From contig DASXZD010000052.1 in the NCBI GenBank assembly GCA_036502085.1, positions 1 to 64,000 on the forward strand: DNA of 64,000 nucleotides, written 5' to 3'. Position numbers and translations under genes: made by a program. Source of the stretch: PALSA-505 sp036502085. Its GTDB lineage: Bacteria > Actinomycetota > Actinomycetes > Streptosporangiales > Streptosporangiaceae. How positions within the stretch are numbered: the stretch's first letter is position 1; each line of letters opens with the position of its first letter. A model generated the notes under the pieces. The model searched no databases. It was not told the origin of the DNA and saw only the letters and a list, made by a program, of their open reading frames with translations. Shown here in pieces: positions 15,614 to 28,492 of the stretch.

Positions 15614-18600
15614 GTGGCCGGCGCCTCGCATGTTCCCAGGGCGGGGGACGCGCGCGGGCCTATCACGGTGAGCCGACCGCGGGTTACGTCCCTGCTTTCG
15701 GCCGCGTACAGTCGCCGGGTGACGCTGGTGGCCGCGGGCGCCGGCTACGGGAAGACCACGGCGCTGGCCGAAGTCGCGGCCATGGGCGCGTCCCGCTGGG
15801 TCCGGGTGAGGCCCGCGGACGCCCAGGCCGAGTCGCTGTCGGCCCGGATCGCGACCGCGCTGGGCGAGTCGCCGGCACCGGGACGCTCTGCCATCGCCGC
15901 GGCGACCGGTTCCGACGACCGCCGTGCGCTCGGGGAGCAGCGTGCCGCCCTGCTTTGCGACCTCGCTGAGGCGCTTCAGGGTGACCTGCTCCTGGTCATT
16001 GACGGTCTGGAGTGCGTCGGAGACGACGAGGCGGCGAGCCATCTCCTGCGGGTACTGACGCTCCAGGCCCCCGCTGCGCTCCATCTCGTGCTGTCTGGCC
16101 GGAGCCTGCCCGAGCTGGGGCTCGGCGGTGCGCAGGGGCGGGGTGAATTGCTTGAGGTCACGGCGCCCGACCTGAGCTTCACGGCCGGCGAAGCGTCCGA
16201 GCTGGTCGCGATGCGGCTGGGCGGAGTGCCTGAGCACCTGGCTCGGGAGTGCTGTTCGCTGACCGGGGGCTGGGCGGCCGCGCTCCAGCTGCTCCTGGAC
16301 CGCCTTGAGCGGCTGGATCCCGCCGACCATGAGCGTGAGCTCGGCCGCCTCCGGCACAGCCGCGGGCACCTGTGGAAGGCATTCGCTCGGGATCTAGCCG
16401 CTGGCGAGCACCAGCCGGCCCGGCGGATCCTCTCGGTTGCGTCGGTGGCGCCCCGCGTCGACGCCAGCCTGCTGCGGGGTGTCGCGGTCAAGGCCAGCAC
16501 TGATGATCTTGAGAGCCTGCGGGAACGCGGCTTGCTCGTCGATGCGGGTGAACCCGGCTGCTACCGGCTGTCACCGGTGCTGGCGGCCACCGTGGCCGGC
16601 CACGATGCCGCGGCCGAGCCGGGCGCTCACGGCGGCCCCGGTGAGGCCGAGGAGCTCAGAGCGCGGGTCGCGGGCTGGTTCGAGGACCACGCCCGGCTTG
16701 AGGAAGCCCTGGAGTGCCACGCAGAGGGAGCCAGAGACCAGGCGAGGTCGTTCCTCGGCCGGCGTGGCCCGGCCCTGATCCGCGGCGGTGCGGCGGCCCG
16801 CCTGATCGAGGTGCTGCGGCGGCATGGCACCGGAGGCGATCCCGGCCTCGACGCTGTGCTCGCCGAGGCCCTGCAGGCGGTCGGGGAGTGGGACGCGGCC
16901 ATAGATCTCTTTTCGCGGGTGGCGCGCTCTACGGGATCGGGCGGGCTGCCGGCGGGCGTGGCCTGGCGGTACGGGGTGCTCCTCTATCTGCGGGGCCGGT
17001 CGGGAGACGCGGCCGCGACGCTCGCGGCGGCCCATGATCCGGCCCGGCTGGGCGCGGACGACGCCATGGTCTCGGCGTGGCTGAGCACCACCCTGTGGAG
17101 CCAAGGGCGGGCCGATGCCGCCGAGGACTTCGCCCGGGCGGCTCTGAACCAGGCGGGAGCGAACGGCGATTCGTGCGCCCTGGCCGCGGCGCACGTCTCG
17201 CTCGCCCTGGCGGCGGCCAGCCGGGGCGAGCGTGAGCGTAACGAGCAGGAGTACCGCCTGGCGCTCGCCGCCGCGCGCGACGGCGCGGACCGCGTCCAGC
17301 TGGCCAGGATCCACGCCAACCTGAGTTCCCGTGCGCTGGAAAGCGGGGCCTACGCGCAGGCCATCACGGAGGCAAACCTGGCCCTGCAGACCGGGGACGG
17401 CCACCGCTTCTTCTCCGCGCTCGCCCTGGCCAACAAGGCCGAGGCCCACCTGCGTCTCGGTCAGCTCGACGACGCTCACGCGGCCGTGGCCGACGCCGCG
17501 GCCATCTGCGAGGCCCTGGGGTCCCTCAACGCCTCGGTTCCCCAGATCCTCTACGGCGAGCTCTACCGCCAGCGAGGAGACATGGTGCGGGCCCGCGGGT
17601 CGTTCGAGCGGGCCAGGGCGCTCGCCGAGGAGGGCGACGACGTCCACGCCCTGGTGTCCGCGCTGTGCGGCCTGGCGCGGGTCCTGGCCGAGGACGATCT
17701 CGCCGCGGCCCGCAAGACGGCCGCTGACGGCATGGCCAGGGCGAGCGGCCTCGAGCGCGCGGCCGCGCTGTGCGCCGCGGCAGAGGTCGAGCTGTGGGCT
17801 AGGGACGGCGCGGCGGCTGAGCGGTACGCCAAGCAGGCCGAGGCCCAGGCCCGCGCCACCGGCGACCGCGCCGCCCTGGCGGAGTCGCTGGAGCTGCAGG
17901 GCGCGGCCCGCGCCTCCGGGGACGAGGCGCGGCTTCGCTCGGCGATCGAGCTGTGGGATGACATCGGCAATCCGGTGGGCGCAGCGCGGGCCCGGCTCGG
18001 GCTCGCCATGCTGTCCGGTGATCAGCGGACGGCCGAGGCCACCCGGCGGGAGCTGGAGGCGATGGGCGTCGCGCCCGCCCTCGGCGTATCCGGCCTGCTG
18101 GCGTCGAAGCGCGGGGACGAGCGCGAGGTGGCGATCGTCGCCCTCGGGCGCTTCGCCGTGCTGCGGGACGGCCAGCCCGTCCCGCTGGCGGCCTGGCAGT
18201 CCCGCAAAGCCAGAGACCTGCTCAAGGTGCTGGTCGCCCGACGGGGGCACCCGATCACCCGCGAGGCCGCCGCCGAGACGATGTGGCCGGAGGAGGACCC
18301 GGAACCGCTGGGCAACCGGTTGTCGGTCGCCCTGAGCACCATCCGGAAGGTCTTGGACCCCGGGCGGCGGCACCCCCAGGACCACTATCTCGTGGCCGAC
18401 GCCCGGGCCATCTCCCTCCGGCTCGATCGTGTCGCGGTTGACCTGATCGAGTTCCTCCGGGCCGCCGGCCAGGCGATCGACCTCATGGCCAAGGACGATC
18501 GCGGCGCGGCGGAGGCGCTGCTGAGGCAGGCCCACCAGATATACGCCGGCGACTTCCTCGAGGACGACCTCTATCAGGACTGGGCGGTCGAGGCGCGCGA

Positions 18601-18871
18601 AGAGGCGCGGTCACGGCTGCTCACGGTCCTGCGGCTGCTGGCCCGCCTGGCGGCTGACCGGGGGGATGACGAGTCAGCCGGCCAGTATCTCGGCCAGCTC
18701 CTGGAGCGGGATCCCTACGACGAGGACGCCTGGCTGGCGCTCATCGCGGGGCAACTCCGCCTGCGCCGCCACGGGGAGGCGCGGCGGCGCTATGCCGCCT
18801 ACGCCCGGCGGATGGGCGAACTGGGAGTCGTCCCGGTCGCCCTGGCGAACGCGGCCAGCCGGCGCCCTTAA
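15614..18871 (+). CDS. Large STAND ATPase / TPR / BTAD transcriptional regulator
   Basis: 1085 residues. The N-terminus has a MalT-like STAND ATPase with Walker A AGAGYGKTT (41-49) and a Walker B-like LLLVIDGLE. A long Ala-rich helical TPR-like region spans about 330-800. The C-terminus has an OmpR-type winged helix (from about 839, VAIVALGRFAVLRDGQPVPL) and a BTAD domain (about 930-1075). This is the inverse of SARP order: ATPase first, DNA-binding and BTAD last, as in several large actinomycete regulators. The inducer and targets are unknown; the two small genes downstream are candidates. GTG 15614 has TAGACT (15602-15607) exactly 6 nt before it, so the mRNA is probably leaderless, and this -10 box overlaps the stop of the CysRS gene. 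Confidence 0.88.
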   Translation: MAGASHVPRAGDARGPITVSRPRVTSLLSAAYSRRVTLVAAGAGYGKTTALAEVAAMGASRWVRVRPADAQAESLSARIATALGESPAPGRSAIAAATGSDDRRALGEQRAALLCDLAEALQGDLLLVIDGLECVGDDEAASHLLRVLTLQAPAALHLVLSGRSLPELGLGGAQGRGELLEVTAPDLSFTAGEASELVAMRLGGVPEHLARECCSLTGGWAAALQLLLDRLERLDPADHERELGRLRHSRGHLWKAFARDLAAGEHQPARRILSVASVAPRVDASLLRGVAVKASTDDLESLRERGLLVDAGEPGCYRLSPVLAATVAGHDAAAEPGAHGGPGEAEELRARVAGWFEDHARLEEALECHAEGARDQARSFLGRRGPALIRGGAAARLIEVLRRHGTGGDPGLDAVLAEALQAVGEWDAAIDLFSRVARSTGSGGLPAGVAWRYGVLLYLRGRSGDAAATLAAAHDPARLGADDAMVSAWLSTTLWSQGRADAAEDFARAALNQAGANGDSCALAAAHVSLALAAASRGERERNEQEYRLALAAARDGADRVQLARIHANLSSRALESGAYAQAITEANLALQTGDGHRFFSALALANKAEAHLRLGQLDDAHAAVADAAAICEALGSLNASVPQILYGELYRQRGDMVRARGSFERARALAEEGDDVHALVSALCGLARVLAEDDLAAARKTAADGMARASGLERAAALCAAAEVELWARDGAAAERYAKQAEAQARATGDRAALAESLELQGAARASGDEARLRSAIELWDDIGNPVGAARARLGLAMLSGDQRTAEATRRELEAMGVAPALGVSGLLASKRGDEREVAIVALGRFAVLRDGQPVPLAAWQSRKARDLLKVLVARRGHPITREAAAETMWPEEDPEPLGNRLSVALSTIRKVLDPGRRHPQDHYLVADARAISLRLDRVAVDLIEFLRAAGQAIDLMAKDDRGAAEALLRQAHQIYAGDFLEDDLYQDWAVEAREEARSRLLTVLRLLARLAADRGDDESAGQYLGQLLERDPYDEDAWLALIAGQLRLRRHGEARRRYAAYARRMGELGVVPVALANAASRRP

Positions 18872-18916
18872 GGCCACCTTCAGCCGACCCGAAGCCCTCG
18901 CCCGGATAGTCGGAGC

Positions 18917-19171
18917 GTGAGGACCTTCATCGTTCGTCTCCAGGAGGACACGGGCGACAGCGGCCGGACGGGCGCTGCCGCCCCCTGCCTGCGCGGAGTC
19001 GTGGACGAGGTAGCCACCGGATTGCGAGCGACGTTCCGTGACGACCGTGAACTGGTGACCGCGCTGGCGGCGGCCGTGGCGGCCGGTGCGCCGGGTCCTC
19101 GCTGGAGCGGCGACCGCCCTGCGGGCGAACCTCCATCAGACAGACCAGGCCCAAGACTCAAGGAGCAGTGA
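18917..19171 (+). CDS. Small conserved-looking protein, unknown function
   Basis: 84 residues, GTG start. The first part (MRTFIVRLQED) and the middle (CLRGVVDEVATGLRATFRDD) look conserved in small proteins found beside BTAD regulators in actinomycetes, as I recall; the C-terminus is Pro/Gly-rich. No domain or catalytic motif is recognised. It lies 45 bp after the BTAD regulator and ends 1 bp before the lipoprotein ATG, so the three may be functionally linked. GATAGT lies 6 nt before the GTG, which could give a leaderless transcript. Confidence 0.65.
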   Translation: MRTFIVRLQEDTGDSGRTGAAAPCLRGVVDEVATGLRATFRDDRELVTALAAAVAAGAPGPRWSGDRPAGEPPSDRPGPRLKEQ

Positions 19172-19172
19172 C

Positions 19173-19625
19173 ATGACGGGGACCAAGCTCACCCTTACGA
19201 TCGGCGCGGCCGCCCTGCTGCTGGCCGCGTGCAGTTCGCCCAGCACAAGCGGCAGACCGTCCGCCAACACAATCGCGACGCATCCGGCGTCCGCGCAGCC
19301 GACGCCGACCGCGGCTGCCAGCGCCCCAGCGACCGCCCCGAGCGCGCTAACCGGCACATGGAACGGGCGGTACGGCGGCTCCTACCAGGGCACGTTCGTC
19401 ATCCGCTGGCAGCAGTCGGGATCGAAGCTGGGCGGCACCATCCACATCTCCGAGCCGACCGCCACCCTGGGCATCCACGGCAGCCTGGCCGGCGGGTCCA
19501 TCCAGTTCGGCACCGTCGGCTCATACGCGATCACCTACTCGGGCACGGTCTCGGGCCACACCATGTCCGGCACTTACCAGGTCGGCGGTACCCAGGGTGG
19601 CAACTGGAGCGCCTCGAAGGCCTAG
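19173..19625 (+). CDS. Small secreted lipoprotein
   Basis: 150 residues. The N-terminus KLTLTIGAAALLLAACSS is a lipoprotein signal with lipobox LAAC; the Cys would be lipidated by Lgt and cut by LspA, both encoded in this window. A Thr/Ala/Pro-rich linker (about 25-60) leads to a beta-rich domain (TGTWNGRYGGSYQGTFVIRW to QGGNWSASKA) with repeated Gly/Thr strands, resembling small calycin-like or extracellular beta-sheet domains. Function unknown. AGGAG (19161-19165) lies 7 nt before the ATG. Its stop overlaps that of convergent gltD in the palindrome CTAG. Confidence 0.8.
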   Translation: MTGTKLTLTIGAAALLLAACSSPSTSGRPSANTIATHPASAQPTPTAAASAPATAPSALTGTWNGRYGGSYQGTFVIRWQQSGSKLGGTIHISEPTATLGIHGSLAGGSIQFGTVGSYAITYSGTVSGHTMSGTYQVGGTQGGNWSASKA

Positions 19626-21142
19626 CTGAGCGGGCGGGCGGTGGGGGCGATCGCGGCCGGCAGGGTGCTCTCGCCGACCAGGTAGCGGTCCACCGCGGCC
19701 GCCGCGCTGCGGCCCTCGGCGATGGCCCAGACGATCAGCGACTGGCCGCGGCCCATGTCGCCGGCCACGAACACGCCGGGGACCGAGCTCGCGTACGAGC
19801 CGTCGCGGGCGACGTTGCCGCGCGCGTCGAGATCGACGCCGAGCCCGGACAGCAGCGGCTCGCGCTCAGGGCCGGTGAAGCCGAGCGCCAGCAGCACCAG
19901 CTGGCACGGCAGCACGCGCTCGGTGCCGGCCACCGGCTCGAACCGGCCGGCCGAGAACTCCACCTCGACCAGCTGCAGCCCGGCGACCCGGCCGGCCGCG
20001 TCGCCGCGGAACTCCTGCGTGGAGACCGCGTACATCCGCTGGCCGCCCTCCTCGTGCGCGGCCGACACCCGGTAGATCATCGGGTAGGTGGGCCACGGCT
20101 GGCGGCCGGCCCGGGCGTCCGGCGGCCGGGGCAGAATCTCCAGCTGGGTGACCGAGGCGGCGCCCTGCCGGTGCGCGGTGCCCAGGCAGTCGGCGCCGGT
20201 GTCGCCGCCGCCGATGATCACGACGTCCAGGCCGCGCGCGCTGATCGCCGGCCCTTCGGACCCCGCCGGCCGACGCCCGGCGGCGGCCGTAACCGGCCTC
20301 TCCGCAGCCGCCGTGACCGCGCGGTTGGCCAGCGGCAGGTACTCCATCGCCTGGTGGATCCCGGCCAGCTCGCGGCCTGGCACCGGCAGGTCGCGCGGCA
20401 CCGTGGCCCCCCCGGCCAGCACGATCGCGTCCGAAAGCGACCATAGCTCGTCGATCCGAACGTCGATCCCGACCCGCACGCCGCAGCGGAACGCGGTGCC
20501 CTCGGCCAGCATCTGGCGCAGCCGCCGGTCCACGTGCCGCTTCTCCAGCTTGAACTCGGGGATGCCGTAGCGGAGCAGGCCGCCGGGCCGGTCGGCCCGC
20601 TCGTAGACGGTCACCCGGTGGCCAGCCCGGGTGAGCTGCTGCGCGGCGGCCAGCCCGGCCGGTCCCGAGCCGATCACGGCCACCCGGCGGCCGACAGCGC
20701 GTGCGGCCGGCGACGGCGGCTGCGGCCCGGCCCAGCCTTCGGCCCAGGCCCGGTCGATGATCTCCACCTCGACCTGCTTGATCGTCACGGGATCCCCCGT
20801 GGCATCGGGCGCTGCGATGCCCAGCACGCAGGCCGACTCGCACGGCGCCGGGCAGAGCCGGCCGGTGAACTCGGGAAAGTTGTTGGTCGCGTGCAGCCGT
20901 TCCGCGGCATCGCGCCAGTCGCCGCGCCAGACCAGGTCGTTCCACTCCGGGATCAGGTTGCCCAGCGGGCAGCCCTGGTGGCAGAACGGGATGCCGCAGT
21001 CCATGCACCGCCCGGCCTGCCGCTCCAGCGGGCCGTGCCCGAACTCGGTGTACACCTCGCGCCAGTCGGTGATCCGCACGTCGGCAGGCCGCCGGGCCGG
21101 CGTCTCGCGCGGCGTGGTCAGGAAGCCCTTCGGATCTGCCAT
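19622..21142 (-). CDS. gltD: Glutamate synthase small subunit
   Basis: 506 residues. The N-terminal Fe-S region has CMDCGIPFCHQGCPLGN and CPAPCESAC, followed by the FAD-binding GSGPAGLAAAQQL and a second dinucleotide (NADPH) site VVIIGGGDTGADC. It passes electrons from NADPH to the large subunit for making glutamate from glutamine and 2-oxoglutarate. It lies 10 bp downstream of gltB on the same strand, the usual pairing. A Pro/Ala/Gly insertion near residue 290-310 (VTAAAGRRPAGSEGPA) lengthens it slightly. It converges with the lipoprotein gene, sharing the bases of the stop codons. Confidence 0.97.
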   Translation of the reverse strand: MADPKGFLTTPRETPARRPADVRITDWREVYTEFGHGPLERQAGRCMDCGIPFCHQGCPLGNLIPEWNDLVWRGDWRDAAERLHATNNFPEFTGRLCPAPCESACVLGIAAPDATGDPVTIKQVEVEIIDRAWAEGWAGPQPPSPAARAVGRRVAVIGSGPAGLAAAQQLTRAGHRVTVYERADRPGGLLRYGIPEFKLEKRHVDRRLRQMLAEGTAFRCGVRVGIDVRIDELWSLSDAIVLAGGATVPRDLPVPGRELAGIHQAMEYLPLANRAVTAAAERPVTAAAGRRPAGSEGPAISARGLDVVIIGGGDTGADCLGTAHRQGAASVTQLEILPRPPDARAGRQPWPTYPMIYRVSAAHEEGGQRMYAVSTQEFRGDAAGRVAGLQLVEVEFSAGRFEPVAGTERVLPCQLVLLALGFTGPEREPLLSGLGVDLDARGNVARDGSYASSVPGVFVAGDMGRGQSLIVWAIAEGRSAAAAVDRYLVGESTLPAAIAPTARPLS

Positions 21143-21152
21143 CGGGTCCCCC

Positions 21153-25904
<4,752 letters not shown>

Positions 25905-25993
25905 TGTGCTCCCTGTCGTCTCGACTGCTTTTCGTAGCTGCACTCGGGACAACATTGGCCCTGCCCAGGTAGCACCCGGACGTTACGACGAGA

Positions 25994-26515
25994 TTACCTC
26001 ACTGCCTCATTCTTCCCCGTGAGCGCCGGGTGAACAACCCCCGCGGTGGCGCCGGGACGCACCTCGTCCCGCAGGATTCTGAGCGCACCGAGCAGGCCGT
26101 CCAGCTGGCCGGGGGTCAGCAGGCCGGTGAACCAGCGGTCGATGTCGCGCACGTGCGCCTGCACCACCCCGGCCAGGATCTCCTGTCCGGCGTCGGTCAG
26201 CACCGCGAACGCTCCGCGCCGGTCGGCCGGGCAGATCTCCCTGCGCACCAGCCCGCGGCCCTCCAGCCGGTCCACCACCCGGGTGATGCCGCTCGTCGAC
26301 AGGGCCGTCTGGGTGGCCAGGTGGGTCATCCGCAGCCGCTGGCCCGCCGACCGGGCCAGCCGGATCAGCACGTCGAAGTCGGTAACCGACAGGCCGGTGG
26401 CGGCGAGCGCGGGCACGATCTTGGCCTGCAGGCCGGCGAACGTCTCGGCGAGCAGCCCCATGGCGGTCAGCCTCGGGTCGTCGAAGACTCCTGTGTCCGT
26501 GATCACGGCTCCCAT
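25994..26515 (-). CDS. MarR family transcriptional regulator
   Basis: About 173 residues. The winged helix-turn-helix contains MTHLATQTALSTSGITRVVD and RLEGRGLVRREICPADRR with the Asp-Arg wing motif, then a dimerisation helix. MarR proteins repress nearby genes and release DNA on binding a small ligand or on oxidation. ATG 26515 is chosen; an upstream ATG at 26608 would run through the AT-rich promoter. A candidate operator (26556-26570) lies 41-55 bp upstream, consistent with autoregulation. It sits upstream of gltB on the same strand, with 89 bp between. Confidence 0.88.
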   Translation of the reverse strand: MGAVITDTGVFDDPRLTAMGLLAETFAGLQAKIVPALAATGLSVTDFDVLIRLARSAGQRLRMTHLATQTALSTSGITRVVDRLEGRGLVRREICPADRRGAFAVLTDAGQEILAGVVQAHVRDIDRWFTGLLTPGQLDGLLGALRILRDEVRPGATAGVVHPALTGKNEAVR

Positions 26516-26555
26516 CCTACTGTATTTGACACGCGGAATACTTTCAGAACAATAC

Positions 26556-26570
26556 TTGTTGATGCAATAA
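26556..26570. promoter_or_regulatory. Candidate MarR operator
   Basis: TTGTTG-ATG-CAATAA is an imperfect palindrome (5 of 6 positions match) in the AT-rich promoter of the MarR gene. Two AAGTATT heptamers lie just downstream on the minus strand. This form resembles known MarR-family sites but is not tested. Confidence 0.45.
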
Positions 26571-26596
26571 TCCACACCGCAATGACTCGGGACCGC

Positions 26597-26643
26597 GGGC
26601 CGCGGCACGTGACGCGGCGGCCGTTTACGGCGTGCCGCGGCCC
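26597..26643. terminator. Strong 13-bp inverted repeat after lgt
   Basis: Arms GGGCCGCGGCACG (26597-26609) and CGTGCCGCGGCCC (26631-26643) are exact reverse complements around a 21-nt loop. The hairpin begins 6 nt after the lgt stop, so it probably ends lgt transcription or stabilises its mRNA 3' end. There is no U tract. Confidence 0.55.
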
Positions 26644-26649
26644 GGGCGC

Positions 26650-27552
26650 TCAGCCTTCGGCGGGGCGTTCGGTCAGGGCCGGGTCAGCGGGCGAAGCGGC
26701 GGCGGCCCTGACGCCGGCCGGCGGCGCGGGCTGGTCCGGCTCGACCAGCGGGTCGGCGCGGCGGGCGTGCCTGGTCCGGTACAGGTAGCCGGCCGCGCCG
26801 GCGAAGGCCAGGATCGCGATCCACTCGTTGACCCGCAGGCCGGCGATGCGGTGCGCGTAGTCGATCCTGATCGCCTGCATGACGAACATGCCCGCCGCGC
26901 AGGCGGCCACGTACAGCGCGAACACCCGGTCCCCGGTCAGCAGGAACCGGTGCGCGGCCCCGATCAGGAGCAGCCCGGCCGCCACGTCCCAGAGCGAGTC
27001 GTACAGGAAGGCGGGCTGGAAGTTCACGAAGCTCTCGTAGCCGGAAACCCGGTGCGCGGGCGCGATCTGCACGGCCCACGGGAGCGACGAAGGGCGGCCG
27101 TACAGCTCCTGGTTGAACCAGTTGCCCCAGCGCCCGACGGCCTGGCCGAACGCGATACCGGGAGCCGCGGCGCCGGCCACCGGGCTGAGCCGCACGCCGG
27201 CCCGGCGGCAGGCGATCCAGGCCCCGGCGAAGCCGAAGACGATCGCGCCGGGCAGGCCGATGCCGCCGTCCCAGACCCGGAAGATGCCGGTCCAGTCGCG
27301 GTGCCTGCCGAGGTACATCTGGTAGTCGGTGAGCACGCTGTCCAGCCGGGCGCCGGCCAGGCCCAGCGGAACCGCCCAGGTCGCCACGTCGATGATCAGC
27401 CCCGGCCGGCCGCCGACGGCGCGGTAGCGCGCGCTGGCCACCCACACGGCCACGACGACGCCGAGGGCTATGCAGAGCGCGTACGCCCTGACCGGAAGCG
27501 GGCCGAGGTGCCACACTCCCTGGGCCGGGCTCGGGATGTATGCGGTCGACAT
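26650..27552 (-). CDS. lgt: Prolipoprotein diacylglyceryl transferase
   Basis: 300 residues, about seven membrane segments. The Lgt signature GRWGNWFNQELYG (about 140-152) and VWDGGIGLPGAIVFG are present. The enzyme moves a diacylglyceryl group from phosphatidylglycerol to the lipobox Cys of prolipoproteins, before LspA (also in this window) cuts the signal. The C-terminal tail after about residue 265 is Ala/Pro-rich and likely disordered, as in other actinobacteria. It lies 69 bp downstream of trpA on the same strand, a placement known in Streptomyces. Confidence 0.96.
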   Translation of the reverse strand: MSTAYIPSPAQGVWHLGPLPVRAYALCIALGVVVAVWVASARYRAVGGRPGLIIDVATWAVPLGLAGARLDSVLTDYQMYLGRHRDWTGIFRVWDGGIGLPGAIVFGFAGAWIACRRAGVRLSPVAGAAAPGIAFGQAVGRWGNWFNQELYGRPSSLPWAVQIAPAHRVSGYESFVNFQPAFLYDSLWDVAAGLLLIGAAHRFLLTGDRVFALYVAACAAGMFVMQAIRIDYAHRIAGLRVNEWIAILAFAGAAGYLYRTRHARRADPLVEPDQPAPPAGVRAAAASPADPALTERPAEG

Positions 27553-27621
27553 GTTCCGTGAACCCTACCGCGTCAGCTTATGACCGGGCACTCAGCGCGA
27601 TTCGGCGGATCCAGGGCCTGC

Positions 27622-28443
27622 TCAGGGGGCCGCGGCGCCGTGCGCCGCCGGGGACCTGACGCCCGCGGCGAGCTCGGCCGCAAGATCCGCGACGGCGGCG
27701 ATCCCGGCCGCGGGCTCGGCCGCCTCAAGCAGCCGCTGGACGAAGGCGGACCCGACGATCACCCCATCCGCGAAGCGGGCGACCTGGGCCGCCTGGGCGC
27801 CGTCCCGCACGCCGAGCCCGACCGCCACCGGCAGCCGGGTGTGGCCGCGCACCCGGCCGACCAGCTCCGCGGCACCGCCGCCGACCGCGTTCCGCACGCC
27901 GGTCACCCCCATCAGCGAGGCCGCGTAGACGAAGCCGCGGCAGGCCGCGGCCACCCGGGCGATCCGCTCGTCGGTAGAGCTGACCGCGACCAGGAAGACC
28001 GCGTCGAGGTCATGCTCCGCCGCGGCTTCCAGCCACGGATCCGCCTCGTCCGGCGTGAGGTCGGGGGTGATCAGGCCCGACCCGCCGGCCGCGGCCAGGT
28101 CGGCGGCGAAGGACCGCACGCCGTACCGGTCCACCGGATTCCAGTAGGTCATCACCAGGGCCGCAACGCCCGCTCCTGCCGCCACCTCGACCGTGCGCAG
28201 CACGTCGGCCACCCTGACCCCGCCGGTCAGCGCGCGGTGCACCGCCTCCTGGATGACCGGGCCGTCCATCAGCGGGTCGGTGTACGGCAGGCCGATCTCC
28301 ACGATGTCGGCACCCGCGCGGGCCATGGCCACCACCGCCTCGATGCCGGCCTCCACCGTGGGAAAGCCGGCCGGCAGGTAGCCGATGACCGCGGCGCGGC
28401 CTTCGGCGGCCGCCTTCTCCAGCGCCACCGATACCCTGCTCAC
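27622..28443 (-). CDS. trpA: Tryptophan synthase alpha chain
   Basis: 273 residues, a TIM barrel with catalytic Glu49 and Asp60 in DIVEIGLPYTDPLMDG. It cleaves indole-3-glycerol phosphate to indole and glyceraldehyde 3-phosphate and passes indole to TrpB. GTG start at 28443. It follows trpB by 49 bp in the order trpC-trpB-trpA and precedes lgt. The stretch between trpB and trpA shows no separate gene. Confidence 0.97.
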   Translation of the reverse strand: MSRVSVALEKAAAEGRAAVIGYLPAGFPTVEAGIEAVVAMARAGADIVEIGLPYTDPLMDGPVIQEAVHRALTGGVRVADVLRTVEVAAGAGVAALVMTYWNPVDRYGVRSFAADLAAAGGSGLITPDLTPDEADPWLEAAAEHDLDAVFLVAVSSTDERIARVAAACRGFVYAASLMGVTGVRNAVGGGAAELVGRVRGHTRLPVAVGLGVRDGAQAAQVARFADGVIVGSAFVQRLLEAAEPAAGIAAVADLAAELAAGVRSPAAHGAAAP

Positions 28444-28492
28444 CTGACCGCCCCGTTCATCAGGCCCGGCTCCAGCGCTCCCGGGATCGCGC

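Noticed and set aside
13715..16369. 884-codon open frame on the - strand
   Set aside because: It runs antisense through the end of the GH3 gene, CysRS and the BTAD regulator, and shows only low-complexity Arg/Gly/Gln residues.
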